A stretch of DNA of 64,000 nt from JABDQA01 sp963824415. GTDB lineage: Bacteria > Desulfobacterota > Desulfobulbia > Desulfobulbales > Desulfocapsaceae. Positions 42,275 to 51,501 of the stretch are shown piece after piece (position 1 is the first letter of the stretch; each line of letters begins with the position of its first letter). The notes below the pieces were generated by a model. That model was not told the origin of the DNA. It did not search any database and saw only the letters and a program-made list of their open reading frames with translations. Made by a program: the position numbers and the translations under genes. The stretch is from assembly GCA_963824415.1 (NCBI GenBank), contig CAWGPM010000003.1, positions 124,001 to 188,000 on the forward strand. The letters run 5' to 3'.

Positions 42275-44203
42275 CTAAATGCCTCGGCCCTGAATGGTTT
42301 CCTCGGCAATTTTCGCCGCAAACGCGGCCACGCTCATCGGTGCCAGATTCTTGCCGTCGCGCAAACGCACGGTGACACTCTGATCGGTTTTCTCCTGGTC
42401 GCCAACTATGAGCATATACGGGATTTTGTCCATTTGCGCTTCACGAATCTTATAGTTCAATTTTTCATTGCGCAAATCTTTTTCAATACGCACGCCGGCT
42501 TTTCTGAGCTGTTGATAAACCTGTTCGCAATATTCAGCCTGGTCGTCGGTGATATTGAGAAGGCGGGCCTGTATCGGAGCAAACCAGATCGGAAACGCAC
42601 CTGCGTAGTGTTCGATCAGCACGCCGACGAAGCGCTCCAGCGAACCCATCAGGGCCCGGTGAATCATGATCGGCTGATGTTCGGTGTTATCCGAACCGGT
42701 GTAGGTCATATCGAAGCGCTCCGGCAGGTTGAAGTCGACCTGAATGGTCGAACATTGCCAGGAACGGCCCAACTGATCCTTGATCTTGATGTCGATTTTG
42801 GGGCCATAGAAAACGCCTTCACCCGGGTCAATCTCAAACCCGAGCCCTTTCTTCTCCAGCGCCTGTTTCAGGGCTTCGGTGGATTTTTCCCAGATTTTGT
42901 TCGAGCCCACCGACTTCTCCGGTCTGGTGGAGAGGTAGACATCGTAATCGTCAAAGCCGAAAGTCTTCAGAATATGCAGGTTCAGATCGAGGATGTTGAA
43001 AATTTCTTCTTCGAGCTGATCCTCGCGGCAGAAAATATGGGCGTCGTCCTGGGTGAAGCCGCGCACCCGGAGCAACCCGTGCAGCGCGCCGGCACGTTCA
43101 TAGCGATAAACGGTGCCGAGTTCCGCCCAGCGAATCGGGAATTCCCGGTAGCTGCGCTTGTCGCTTTTGTAGACGCCGATATGAAACGGGCAGTTCATCG
43201 GCTTGAGCTGATACTTAACTTCGTCGATTTCCATCGAAGCGTACATGTTTTCGGAGTAGAAATCGAGGTGCCCCGAAGTCTGCCAGAGATCCTGACGGGC
43301 GATATGGGGTGTGTAGAGCAGCTCGTAGCCGTGCCGGTAATGCTCGTCTTTCCAGTAATCCTCGATCAGCCGCCTGAGCTGTGCACCCTTGGGTTGCCAG
43401 AGGATCAGGCCGGGGCCGATCTGGTCGTTGACGGTAAAAAGCTTGAGCTGTTTGCCGAGCCTGCGGTGGTCCCGTTTCTTGGCCTCTTCCAGGTCGTTGA
43501 GATGCTTCTTAAGGGCTTTTTTATCGAAAAAGACGGTGCCGTAAATGCGCTGCAGCACGTCGTTGTTTTCGTCGCCGCGCCAATAGGCTCCAGCCACTCG
43601 GAGCAGCTTGAAGTCCTTGACCCAGCTGGTGTCAGGAATGTGCGGTCCGCGGCAGAGATCGAGGAAGTCGCCCTGCTGGTAGATCGAGACGGTGTCGTCT
43701 TCGATTTCCTCGAGCAGTTCGACCTTGTATTTTTCGCCTTGGGCTTTGAACATCTCGATGGCATCGAGCCGGTCGATGTCCCGGTGCGAGAAGGGCAGGG
43801 CGGCATCGGCGATTTCGGCCATGCGCTTTTCGATCTGTTCGAAATCTTCAGGGCTGAACGGGGTCTCGCGCAGAAAGTCGTAATAAAATCCGTTTTCGAT
43901 GGCCGGCCCGATGGCGATTTTGACATCGGTACCAAACAGGTCCCTGACCGCCTGGGCCATGATGTGGGAAGTTGAGTGGCGCAAGATCTCGAGGGCTTCG
44001 TTGCTGTCCTTCTGGATCGGTACGATGACGGCGTCGCTGCTCAATTCGGTGTCAAGATCCGCAAGCGCACCGTTAACGTAGGCCGCCAGCGTCTTTTTAC
44101 GCTGTTTACCGGAGAGCAGCGCTTCAAGCGCTGCGGCAACGGTCGTTGCCCGGGGCAGAGAAACCGCTTCGCCACTTTCTATTTTAACTGCAATATCAGT
44201 CAT
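42275..44203 (-). CDS. thrS: Threonyl-tRNA synthetase
   Basis: ThrRS (642 aa), class II. Domains: N-terminal TGS, the editing N2 domain with HSTSHIMAQAV (about 75-85), the catalytic core with motif 2 PIRWAELGTVYRYERAGALHGLLRVRG, zinc-binding Cys/His residues (PMNCPFH) and motif 3 in HRALMGSLERFVGVLIEHYAG, then the anticodon-binding domain. It heads the thrS-infC-rpmI-rplT-pheST-ihfA block and follows tRNA-Val. Confidence 0.97.
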   Translation of the reverse strand: MTDIAVKIESGEAVSLPRATTVAAALEALLSGKQRKKTLAAYVNGALADLDTELSSDAVIVPIQKDSNEALEILRHSTSHIMAQAVRDLFGTDVKIAIGPAIENGFYYDFLRETPFSPEDFEQIEKRMAEIADAALPFSHRDIDRLDAIEMFKAQGEKYKVELLEEIEDDTVSIYQQGDFLDLCRGPHIPDTSWVKDFKLLRVAGAYWRGDENNDVLQRIYGTVFFDKKALKKHLNDLEEAKKRDHRRLGKQLKLFTVNDQIGPGLILWQPKGAQLRRLIEDYWKDEHYRHGYELLYTPHIARQDLWQTSGHLDFYSENMYASMEIDEVKYQLKPMNCPFHIGVYKSDKRSYREFPIRWAELGTVYRYERAGALHGLLRVRGFTQDDAHIFCREDQLEEEIFNILDLNLHILKTFGFDDYDVYLSTRPEKSVGSNKIWEKSTEALKQALEKKGLGFEIDPGEGVFYGPKIDIKIKDQLGRSWQCSTIQVDFNLPERFDMTYTGSDNTEHQPIMIHRALMGSLERFVGVLIEHYAGAFPIWFAPIQARLLNITDDQAEYCEQVYQQLRKAGVRIEKDLRNEKLNYKIREAQMDKIPYMLIVGDQEKTDQSVTVRLRDGKNLAPMSVAAFAAKIAEETIQGRGI

Positions 44204-44234
44204 GTTCCTGCCATCTTAAATGATGGGATGCTCT

Positions 44235-44290
44235 AGAAAAACAAAGGCTAAAGAGCAAACGGACAGCAACGCCGTTCTTACTTTAGCCTT
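44235..44290 (-). terminator. Hairpin and T-run between tRNA-Val and thrS
   Basis: AAGGCTAAAG / CTTTAGCCTT (10 bp) with an inner ACGG/CCGT stem; on the minus strand TTTGTTTTTC follows. It starts five bases after tRNA-Val and ends 32 bases before thrS, so it may terminate the tRNA or act as a thrS attenuator. Confidence 0.75.
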
Positions 44291-44295
44291 ATATC

Positions 44296-44370
44296 TGGTA
44301 GGCGCGGAGGGGATTGAACCCACGACATCTACCACGTCAAGGTAGCGCTCTCCCACTGAGCTACGCGCCT
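44296..44370 (-). tRNA. tRNA-Val (anticodon GAC)
   Basis: Cloverleaf: acceptor AGGCGCG/CGCGCCT, D-arm GCTC...GAGC, anticodon stem CTACC/GGTAG with TTGACGT (GAC), T-loop TTCAATC, encoded CCA. It lies just upstream of the thrS leader hairpin. Confidence 0.94.
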
Positions 44371-44566
44371 AAAATACCCGGATTTTCGAGATTATCGATG
44401 TCCGGATAATCCACTGGTTAAATGTTGTGTACCTGAATTGCACTCAATTATAGTTACGAAACCTCAATGCATCAAGGACAGAACCTGTTCCAAATACCAG
44501 TATTAGCTGAAGCTGTCAAGGTTTATTGATCTCTTCTGCCAAGATAATCGGCCTTGAAAAACGTTC

Positions 44567-45178
44567 TCAGGATGCCTCCGAGCGAGCTTCGATCGCCCGG
44601 GCCAGGGTGTGCTGATCGGCGTATTTGATATCCATGCCCATCGGAATACCACAGGCAAGCCGGGACAGCCTGATCTGGAAGCGTTTTAGCGTATCGATCA
44701 GAAACGATGCAGTAGCTTCTCCGGGAACCGTCGAACTGGTAGCGATCAGAACCTCTTTGATGGTGCCCTGCTGCAGCCGTTTGAGCAGTTCCTTAACCTT
44801 GATCTCGTCCGGCCCGATGCCGTCCACCGGTGAGAGTACCCCGTGCAGGATGTGATAGTGGCCGCGATAGTGATCGGTCTTCTCTATGGCCAGGAGATCG
44901 GCGGGTTGTTCAACCACACAGACAAACGAAGCGTCGCGCCGGGGATCGGCGCAGACCGAGCAGGGATCGGTCTCGGAAAAAGCCATGCACTGCGAGCAGA
45001 GTCTGATAGAGCCGTGCAACTCGGCCAGGGCTCCGGCCATTTCACGGGCCTCGGACGGAGAGCGCCTGAGAATGGTCAGGGCCAGGCGGGTGGCGGTTTT
45101 GGCGCCGATACCCGGTAAAGCCGAAAAACTCTGGACCAGCCGATCAAGGGCTGGAGGTATCACCTGTATATTACCCAT
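44567..45178 (-). CDS. recR: Recombination protein RecR
   Basis: RecR (203 aa), which with RecO loads RecA at gaps. Helix-hairpin-helix (LPGIGAKTATRLALTIL), a zinc finger with CSQCMAFSETDPCSVC, and the Toprim domain (VCVVEQPADLLAIE, LIATSSTVPGEATA). It is six bases after ybaB and shares the dnaX-ybaB-recR transcript, the common arrangement. Confidence 0.96.
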   Translation of the reverse strand: MGNIQVIPPALDRLVQSFSALPGIGAKTATRLALTILRRSPSEAREMAGALAELHGSIRLCSQCMAFSETDPCSVCADPRRDASFVCVVEQPADLLAIEKTDHYRGHYHILHGVLSPVDGIGPDEIKVKELLKRLQQGTIKEVLIATSSTVPGEATASFLIDTLKRFQIRLSRLACGIPMGMDIKYADQHTLARAIEARSEAS

Positions 45179-45184
45179 GGCCCG

Positions 45185-45502
45185 TTAAAACATATTGGTA
45201 AGACCCGGAATCTGAACACCGCCGGTCAGACCGGCCATTTCAGATTTAGCCAATTCCCGGGCTTTTCTCAGCGCATCGTTGACCGCAGCGCCGATCAGGT
45301 CCTGGAGCATGTCCTTTTCGGCCGGGTCGATGAGCTCGCCCTCGATTCGAATATTAACAATTTCTCCCTTGCCGGTGGCGGTTACCGTTACCATACCGCC
45401 CCCGGCATTGCCGGTAACGGTTTTGGCGGCCAGCTCGTTCTGCACTTTGTTCATCTTTTCGTGCATCTCGCGGGCCTGCTGCATGATTGCGTTCATGTCC
45501 AT
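45185..45502 (-). CDS. ybaB: YbaB/EbfC family nucleoid-associated protein
   Basis: A 105-aa DNA-binding dimer: MDMNAIMQQAREMHEKMNKVQNELA, VTGNAGGGMVTVTATGKGEIVNI and a C-terminal helix. Usual partner between dnaX and recR; binds DNA broadly and affects expression. Nothing unusual in length or sequence. Confidence 0.94.
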   Translation of the reverse strand: MDMNAIMQQAREMHEKMNKVQNELAAKTVTGNAGGGMVTVTATGKGEIVNIRIEGELIDPAEKDMLQDLIGAAVNDALRKARELAKSEMAGLTGGVQIPGLTNMF

Positions 45503-45571
45503 GGCTCAGTTCCTGTAATAATTTTGAACGGTAGTTCTGCTGTCAGGTCTTATACGACAGGTTCTCCCCGA

Positions 45572-47413
45572 CTACTTATTGGGATCGGAGATGCGGATGC
45601 TTCCGACCCGGCCGTTGAATATCTCCTCAGTCATTCTGACCAGGTGATGTTCGGCGAGCTGCTGACGTCGTTTTTTGGGGCCTTCCGAATCCTTCTGGCC
45701 GTTGTCATTTGAGCTGTTCGGACTGACAATGCGAATGGTAAGGTCCCGCTGAAAGAAATCGAGGATATACTCGGTGAGCTTTTGCCGGTTTTCCTTCGAG
45801 CGCAGCACGAAACAGTCATTAGGATTGTCGAACTCAAGCAGTAGTTCAGTTCCAGCTTCGCGTACCGAAGAGGTTTGCTGCAGCGTCTGGGCCATCCACT
45901 CTTTTTCTCTTTTCAGATGGGAGATAAACTCCGTCCAGTCTTTTCTGATATCGCGCTGGACCTGCCGGGTCTTCTCGGTCTTCTCGGTTTTCGCCTCAGG
46001 GGGAGGCACAGCTTTTTGGGGCTCAGATGGTTTTGTTCCGGCAGCAGAGGGCTCCAGGCTGAAGGTCGGCTGCACTCTGGCGACCGTTTCGATAGGCTCA
46101 TCTTCCGGTGTTGGTGTATCTGTGGTTTCCGGAACTAATTCTTCCTCGGGCGGCGGCGGTTCACGCTCCGTTATTTGTTTTTTTTTCCGGGCTGCGGCAG
46201 GCGTCGGTCGAAACGTTTCAGGTGCCGGGGCTAACTGCTCGGCTGGTTTCGTCGATTCTGCCTGCTGATCGGGAAGCGCCCCGATGGCGTTGTCGATTTT
46301 TTCCAACAGTGTCTCGAGACCGATCACATTACCCGCCTCGATGATGGCCAGAAACGAGGTCTCCAGGGTCAGCCGCGGCTGCAGCGAAAAACGCAGGTCC
46401 TCGGCGGTCTGCATCAGGCGGCTCAACTGCTGGTGAATCGATTCAGTCGAATGGGACTGGGCCAGTGCGCGCAGGGTTTGCATCTCATCGTCTGGGATTT
46501 CCAGGAGTTGTTCGCAGCCCCCGATTCTGATGAGCAGCAGGGTTCGGTAGCACTCGAGCAGTTCACTGGTGAAACGTTTGATATCCATTCCATGTTTGAA
46601 CAGCTCCGCCAGCAGTGCAATCGAGCCGGCTCGATCACCGCTGAGCAGTGCCTCGGCAATACCGAGAATATGCTCCCGCTTCACCAGGCCGAGCACTTCT
46701 ACCACATCGTCAAGCGTGATGACCGAATCACCGTAGGACAGCACCTGGTCGAGCAGGCTGAGACCGTCCCGAACCGAACCTTCGGCCTCCCGCACGATCA
46801 GTGACAGGGCTTCTTCAGCCAGGCTGACGCCTTCGCCGTCAAGGAGGCCGGAAAAATGGGCTCTCAAATCGACGGAGCTGACCCTCTGCAGCTCATAGCG
46901 CTGGCAGCGCGATAGAATGGTCACCGGTATTTTGTGGAGTTCGGTGGTGGCGAACATGAAATAGACATGGGCCGGCGGCTCTTCGAGCGTCTTGAGCAGC
47001 GCATTGAAGGCTTCGTTGGTCAGCATGTGCACCTCGTCGATGATCACGATCTTGAAGCGTGACGAGGTCGGCATGAATTTGATCTTGTCCTTGAGCTCGC
47101 GAACCTCCTGGATTCCACGGTTCGAGGCGCCGTCGATCTCGAGCAAATCCAGCGCGGACCCTTTGGTGATCTCGGTGCAGGAACGGCATTCGTTACAGGG
47201 CAGAGGCGTCGGCCCCTGCTCGCAGTTCAGGGCCTTGGCCATTAAGCGGGCCAGGGTCGTCTTACCGACTCCGCGGACGCCGGAAAACAAGATTGCATGG
47301 GCCACGCGGTCACGCTTGAGGCTGTTGCACAGGGTCTTGACGACCGCCTTCTGGCCGACAACCTGTTCGAATGTCTGGGGGCGGAACTTCCGGGCGAATA
47401 CGAGGTAGGACAT
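45572..47413 (-). CDS. dnaX: DNA polymerase III subunit tau (gamma possible by slippage)
   Basis: Clamp-loader ATPase (613 aa). Walker A at residues 45-53 (GVRGVGKTT), zinc site Cys64/73/76/79, Walker B in VVIIDEVHML and the SRC sensor in LSRCQRYEL. A proline/glutamate-rich linker follows, then a short C-terminal tau domain. At codons 410-412 three AAA codons form an A9 run; both other frames stop within five codons, allowing a gamma-like protein of about 415 aa. The SRP RNA gene lies just upstream. Confidence 0.95.
   Translation of the reverse strand: MSYLVFARKFRPQTFEQVVGQKAVVKTLCNSLKRDRVAHAILFSGVRGVGKTTLARLMAKALNCEQGPTPLPCNECRSCTEITKGSALDLLEIDGASNRGIQEVRELKDKIKFMPTSSRFKIVIIDEVHMLTNEAFNALLKTLEEPPAHVYFMFATTELHKIPVTILSRCQRYELQRVSSVDLRAHFSGLLDGEGVSLAEEALSLIVREAEGSVRDGLSLLDQVLSYGDSVITLDDVVEVLGLVKREHILGIAEALLSGDRAGSIALLAELFKHGMDIKRFTSELLECYRTLLLIRIGGCEQLLEIPDDEMQTLRALAQSHSTESIHQQLSRLMQTAEDLRFSLQPRLTLETSFLAIIEAGNVIGLETLLEKIDNAIGALPDQQAESTKPAEQLAPAPETFRPTPAAARKKKQITEREPPPPEEELVPETTDTPTPEDEPIETVARVQPTFSLEPSAAGTKPSEPQKAVPPPEAKTEKTEKTRQVQRDIRKDWTEFISHLKREKEWMAQTLQQTSSVREAGTELLLEFDNPNDCFVLRSKENRQKLTEYILDFFQRDLTIRIVSPNSSNDNGQKDSEGPKKRRQQLAEHHLVRMTEEIFNGRVGSIRISDPNK
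46178..46186 (-). promoter_or_regulatory. A9 slippery run inside dnaX
   Basis: On the minus strand CCGG is followed by nine A and then CAAATAACGG, at codons Lys410-Lys412. One extra A gives ...Thr-Asn-Asn-Gly-Ala-stop; one missing A gives Asn-Lys-stop. Thermus dnaX uses an A9 run for transcriptional slippage to make gamma (established knowledge). Confidence 0.6.
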
Positions 47414-47462
47414 GGGATACCAGTCTTATGGATAACGTCTGTTCGTCTGGGGCCAAAAAAAT

Positions 47463-47563
47463 GATAGCCGGGCACCCTGCATCACACAAAGGGGCTCACT
47501 ACCGTTGCTTCCTCCCGGACCTGGCGGAGTTCGTGATTCTTTGTTGCGCAGGACCCGGCTATC
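47463..47563 (-). ncRNA. ffs: Signal recognition particle RNA, bacterial small type
   Basis: About 101 nt. Ends pair as GATAGCCGGG.../...CCCGGCTATC, and the apical domain carries the conserved CAGGTCCGGGAGGAAGCA motif that binds Ffh. It sits 50 bases upstream of dnaX on the same strand, a frequent location. Confidence 0.92.
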
Positions 47564-47920
47564 AAGCCGTAATCACATAGTATCCTGAAGTCGAGGCAGG
47601 AACCGCCGTAACAGGCAGCACCCCTTGATCTCTTGATAAGCACAGGCCGGATTTATACACGTTTTTACCCGAGGCGTCAAGCAAACAGATACGAGACTCC
47701 AGAATCAAATTATATCAATAAAATAAGCCTCTGCACCAGGTCGGTCAACGGCGCCTGGGTTTTATTTGTAGCCAAGCTAATTGGCTTACGCGGTGGCAAA
47801 ACCGACAAATAAAAAGTCACAGGCAGTCTCATAATTCCTGAGACCAGCGCATCGAGAGGAGATCTGAAAGCTGCTGGATCAGATCGACCATTTTCCCGTC
47901 GGGAAAAAGCGGGTATTGTG
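47564..47920. other. Non-coding gap between ffs and the histidine phosphatase gene
   Basis: About 357 bases with no gene. It includes the inverted repeat listed at 47760-47814 and should hold the ffs promoter on the minus strand. Confidence 0.45.
47760..47814. repeat. Inverted repeat, possible bidirectional terminator
   Basis: TTTTATTTGT (47760-47769) and ACAAATAAAA (47805-47814) are exact complements, with GCCAA/TTGGC inside. GTCGGT/ACCGAC nearby gives an alternative pairing. The A/T-rich ends would act as U-tracts on either strand. Confidence 0.45.
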
Positions 47921-48562
47921 TCAATCGGTGGCTATCCTGCTTGCGAGTTCAAATCCGCCACTGGCCGTTTTGCGCATCAGAATAATTTCACCGGATGCCG
48001 GGTATACGCCGCTGAAGGCGGTAATATTTACCTGGTGGGTGACCAGGACAACCGGTTTTGAGAGATCCTTCCCGGAAAGCCATTGGCGCAACTGGGCGTT
48101 TTGTTGGTCCCGGCGCTCATATTTACGGAAAAATGAGTTCAGCGCCGGCAGTTCAAGCGGTTTACCGAGTCCCATAAGCTCGGCAGTTTCGCGGCATCGG
48201 CACCACTGGCTGGTGTAGATCTCCGCAGCGGTAATTCCTGCGGCCCTGAATTGCATCCCGATGGCTGCGGCTTGCTTCCGGCCAGTTTCAGAAAGGTTGC
48301 GCTGGGTCGAGCAGTCGCCGAGCATGAAGTTTTCCGGATCCCCAGTTCCCGGCGCCAGCGCGTGACGCACAAGGGCAATGTGGTTGCCGGCCTTTAAATC
48401 TGCCAGCGCGTTCTGCTTCTGTTCGCCTGCTGCCGAAAAAATGGGCAGGGCCGCCGGCAGGCAGATAAGAAATATCTGGATTATTATAACGCTGATTTTA
48501 AACTTAAAATGAGGCTGGTACATGATATCGTTTGAGGAAAGAGGCTTCTCGTTTACACACAT
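47921..48562 (-). CDS. Exported histidine phosphatase family protein
   Basis: Phosphoglycerate-mutase-like phosphatase (213 aa). The start at 48562 follows GTGGAGATAAG; in-frame starts at 48649 and 48523 are possible. A hydrophobic segment (about residues 22-42) is a signal or anchor. The core motif reads VRHALAPG rather than the usual RHG, followed by NLSETGRKQAAAIG, YTSQWCRCRETAE and VTHQVNITAFSG, so catalytic His and Arg are present. Closest in layout to periplasmic SixA-like phosphatases; substrate unknown. Confidence 0.8.
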   Translation of the reverse strand: MCVNEKPLSSNDIMYQPHFKFKISVIIIQIFLICLPAALPIFSAAGEQKQNALADLKAGNHIALVRHALAPGTGDPENFMLGDCSTQRNLSETGRKQAAAIGMQFRAAGITAAEIYTSQWCRCRETAELMGLGKPLELPALNSFFRKYERRDQQNAQLRQWLSGKDLSKPVVLVTHQVNITAFSGVYPASGEIILMRKTASGGFELASRIATD

Positions 48563-48666
48563 CTTATCTCCACTATAATAATCTTCATGGATTAGATCAC
48601 TATTGCAACTCTGCACAGGAACTATGGTAAATTGGTACGCATCATTCACCGGAGATACGCTGCATC

Positions 48667-50421
48667 GTGAGACCGTCTATACAACCTACAGACCATAATA
48701 CTCATCATGGGCAGGATACGCAGCCTCGATACCGCTTTTGTGTTATCGGAGGCGGACTCACCGCTACCGCTCTGCTCTGTCAACTCGTCGACAAACTAAA
48801 CGATATGGGCGACGAGGGGAGGCGGCTCGGCAAAGGACTGCGAGTGGAGATTTTTGAAAAACAGGAGGTGATCGGCCCCGGCCTGCCCCATAACAAGAGA
48901 TTTGTCTTGCCGTTTCATATCACTAATATGTGTGCCGGGGATATGACGGTGCGAGCGGCCAGACCAGCGGATTTCCAGCAATGGGTGCTGCATAACAAGC
49001 AAACGCTGGCTGGTTTTTTGTACGACCCGAAAGAGGTGTTTACCGGACCAGGCACTGATTCAACAAAATGCCACCACTACCCGCGCGCGGTAATGGGCGA
49101 ATACCTCAAGAGCCAGATACTAACTGCAGCGGATATGGCTGAAAATCTGGGGATGGCGACTCTATTGCATACCGGTTTTGAAGTAACCGATATCCATGAA
49201 GAGCAATCAAAGGCCTACCTGGCATGCAGAAATAATTCAGGCACTCTCCAGACATTTGGCCCATTTCATGGCGTGTTGCTGGCTACCGGTCATTGGTTCG
49301 AGAGCGCTGATCAGCCAAACTACTTCTCCTCGCCCTGGCCCGCAGCCAAACTCCTGGAGGCGATCCCGAGCGGTGCAGAGATCGGTGTTTTAGGGTCAAG
49401 CCTGAGCGCCATTGAGGTCGCGCTTACGCTTACTTCAGAAGGCAGATTTAAGCGTCAACTCTCCGGAGAGCTTATCTATGCACCTCCCCGATCGCCCAGA
49501 AAACTTACCCTTTATTCCCGGCGGGGGCTGCTGCCGCGTGTCAGAGGACGTATCGGTTCTCGGCCGAATCGATATCTGAGCTGTGAGCGATTACTGCGCC
49601 TTACTCATGAAAACCCATATCAGCTCAAATTAACCGATATATTTGAACTGCTCGACAGGGAACTGAGCGCAGCTTACGGATACCCGGTCGACTGGTCAAA
49701 GGTCCTCGACCCAGTTGAGGATCCCGAGCGCATACTTCGTCTCGATATCAACAAGTCCCAGACTGGCGATGGGCCAGACGGCGAGCTTGTCTGGCAGACG
49801 GCTCTGGTTGAAATTTATCCGGTGGTGCGGGAACTGTATATCCATCTGCGCCCCGATGAGAGGCAGCGCTTTGAGCGTGATTTCAGCACCCTGTTTTTTT
49901 CCTATGCGGCCACTCAGCCAATTATCAATGGCGAGAAATTGCTGGCCCTGATGCAGGCGGGAGTCGTTTCCGTGGTCAGGCTTGGCAGAGATTATGGTTT
50001 TGGCTGCAACGAGACAACGGGGGCGTTTGAGTTTAGTTACGAAGATTTAAAAGGAGAAAGACGCTGGGATACCTACCGCTATGTGGTCAACGCCCGCGGC
50101 CAGCCAAGATCGGTGGCATCCGATCAATCTGAGCTGACCAGAAATTTATTGAGAAGAGGGCTCATCAAACTGGAGGAGACAGGTACGGGTGAGGCCGCTC
50201 ATAGCTTGTCAAGTCGAACCGGCAGTATCCTGGTGGACCCCGATACCCATCGGGTGCTGCCGCCAACTGGGCGGAAGGGTGCAGCTGGTATTGACCTATT
50301 CGCCGTCGGTGCGATGACGCGCGGCCAGATCATAGATGCAAGCATGGCCCATGGCCTTGCCCGCTCAACGGCTACTGTCGCTGATTGTTTGATAAATAGA
50401 TTAGGGCGAGTGGCAGATTGA
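48667..50421 (+). CDS. FAD/NAD(P)-binding protein
   Basis: A 584-aa flavoprotein-like enzyme with the dinucleotide fold at the N-terminus (FCVIGGGLTATALLCQL, about 24-40), a second Rossmann element (IGVLGSSLSAIEVALTL) and a late YVVNARGQP with an FAVGAMTRGQ strand. This matches the FAD-NAD(P)-binding (HI0933/PF13454-like) oxidoreductases often linked to siderophore or amino acid modification. Start is GTG at 48667. Substrate unknown; it is divergent from the phosphatase gene. Confidence 0.75.
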   Translation: MRPSIQPTDHNTHHGQDTQPRYRFCVIGGGLTATALLCQLVDKLNDMGDEGRRLGKGLRVEIFEKQEVIGPGLPHNKRFVLPFHITNMCAGDMTVRAARPADFQQWVLHNKQTLAGFLYDPKEVFTGPGTDSTKCHHYPRAVMGEYLKSQILTAADMAENLGMATLLHTGFEVTDIHEEQSKAYLACRNNSGTLQTFGPFHGVLLATGHWFESADQPNYFSSPWPAAKLLEAIPSGAEIGVLGSSLSAIEVALTLTSEGRFKRQLSGELIYAPPRSPRKLTLYSRRGLLPRVRGRIGSRPNRYLSCERLLRLTHENPYQLKLTDIFELLDRELSAAYGYPVDWSKVLDPVEDPERILRLDINKSQTGDGPDGELVWQTALVEIYPVVRELYIHLRPDERQRFERDFSTLFFSYAATQPIINGEKLLALMQAGVVSVVRLGRDYGFGCNETTGAFEFSYEDLKGERRWDTYRYVVNARGQPRSVASDQSELTRNLLRRGLIKLEETGTGEAAHSLSSRTGSILVDPDTHRVLPPTGRKGAAGIDLFAVGAMTRGQIIDASMAHGLARSTATVADCLINRLGRVAD

Positions 50422-50615
50422 TGAAAAGAATCAAGGCACCCTCAAGTTGTGATTTCTGGCCATAACGAAAGTTGTGTGAGCCGATATTTCTGCTAGTGAT
50501 TTATTCAAAAACCAATGCCACCAGGCGAGCTCGATACGAGCGCGGCTGGTGGCATTGTATATCAATCATGTGGAAGATTAATTGTTCTCAGGCAGATATA
50601 ACCTGGTTTAATATT

Positions 50616-50801
50616 TTACCAGTTCGGCCCGAGAATCTGGCTTGTGTCAAGGCACTTTGCCTTTTCTTCTTCGGTGAGGTCTTCCTTTGCTTTCAACCCT
50701 TTTATGTCTTTCAAATAGCAGGCATATTCCTTACCATCCTTGTCGCGGATCCAAACCATTGAATTATATTCTCCCGAAATTATTTCTCCTCTCATACTCA
50801 T
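50616..50801 (-). CDS. Two-cysteine mini-protein, copy 1
   Basis: A 61-aa soluble protein of a family I do not recognise, one of three paralogs here. Pattern: SMVWIRDKDGKEYACYLKDI, KAKEDLTEEEKAKC and LGPNW at the end, with two cysteines 22 residues apart. A perfect ribosome site (TAAGGAGGT) precedes the ATG. Its sequence is closest at DNA level to copy 3 (52135-52335), implying recent duplication. Location next to a glutaredoxin-FTR fusion suggests a redox role (inference). Confidence 0.75.
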   Translation of the reverse strand: MSMRGEIISGEYNSMVWIRDKDGKEYACYLKDIKGLKAKEDLTEEEKAKCLDTSQILGPNW

Positions 50802-50870
50802 GACTCTACCTCCTTAGTTTTCTATGATGGTCTATGGTTGTATACGTGTGAAATTGACGATCTTGATCAA

Positions 50871-51047
50871 TTACCAATTAGGACCGAGAATCTGGCTAGT
50901 GTCAAGGCATTTTGCCTTTTCCGATTCAGAAACATGACCCGGGGAGCTCAGATCGTTTGCGTAACAGACATACTCACCACCGATATCATCTCTAACCCAC
51001 ACCATTTTATTGTATTCTTCAGAAATTATTTGGCCTCTCATACTCAT
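50871..51047 (-). CDS. Two-cysteine mini-protein, copy 2
   Basis: A 58-aa paralog, too short for usual ORF cutoffs. It begins MSMRGQIISEEYN and keeps MVWVRD, GGEYVCYANDL, EKAKC and the exact ending LDTSQILGPNW shared with copy 1. The loop between cysteines is three residues shorter (19 apart) and diverged. AGAGGTAAAG precedes the ATG. Both cysteines, the acidic helix and start/end are conserved, so it looks functional rather than a relic. Confidence 0.72.
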   Translation of the reverse strand: MSMRGQIISEEYNKMVWVRDDIGGEYVCYANDLSSPGHVSESEKAKCLDTSQILGPNW

Positions 51048-51501
51048 GACTTTACCTCTCTAGGTTTTTGATACGTTTATTATTCTGGTGATGAGAGCTT
51101 CATAGCATCTTTAATCATCATCAAAGTTTGCGTTACTGCATCTATTTTATCAATAGCGTTGGTGAAAAGTGCTCGGTGCTGGAACATTTCTCAATTCCAG
51201 CGTGAGGTAGAAATGTAGTCATGATTTCCCCGAGTACAATAGTATCAAAATAGTTGAACAATGGTAGCAGATACTATTGTTTTAGGGAAAGAATATTGAT
51301 ATTATTTTGCCCAGCGACGTGATTTGATGGTTTCCAGGAGATCTTGCGTTCAGGTAAGCAGTGTTTGGGACGTTACCGCATAATGGTCAAGATTCAGTGT
51401 CAAGATTCAGATGCCCTGAAGCTGATAGTGGGGTATATTGTTCTGCAGGCAGTCAATATAACTGAAGCTCTAAAAAAATATAAAATTGTAAACAGCAGTA
51501 G
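51048..51501. other. Non-coding gap upstream of the Grx-FTR gene
   Basis: About 450 AT-leaning bases between the mini-protein pair (minus) and the Grx-FTR gene (plus). No gene seen; it should contain divergent promoters. Confidence 0.45.

Noticed and set aside
42263..43975. Long plus-strand open frame (570 codons) opposite thrS
   Set aside because: It is a frame shadow of thrS, whose motifs and operon position are certain. The same holds for long antisense frames opposite infB (14085-15515) and trpB (61227-62498).
44204..44295. T-box riboswitch before thrS
   Set aside because: No T-box (TGGNACCGCG-like) sequence or specifier loop; only a simple hairpin and T-run are present.
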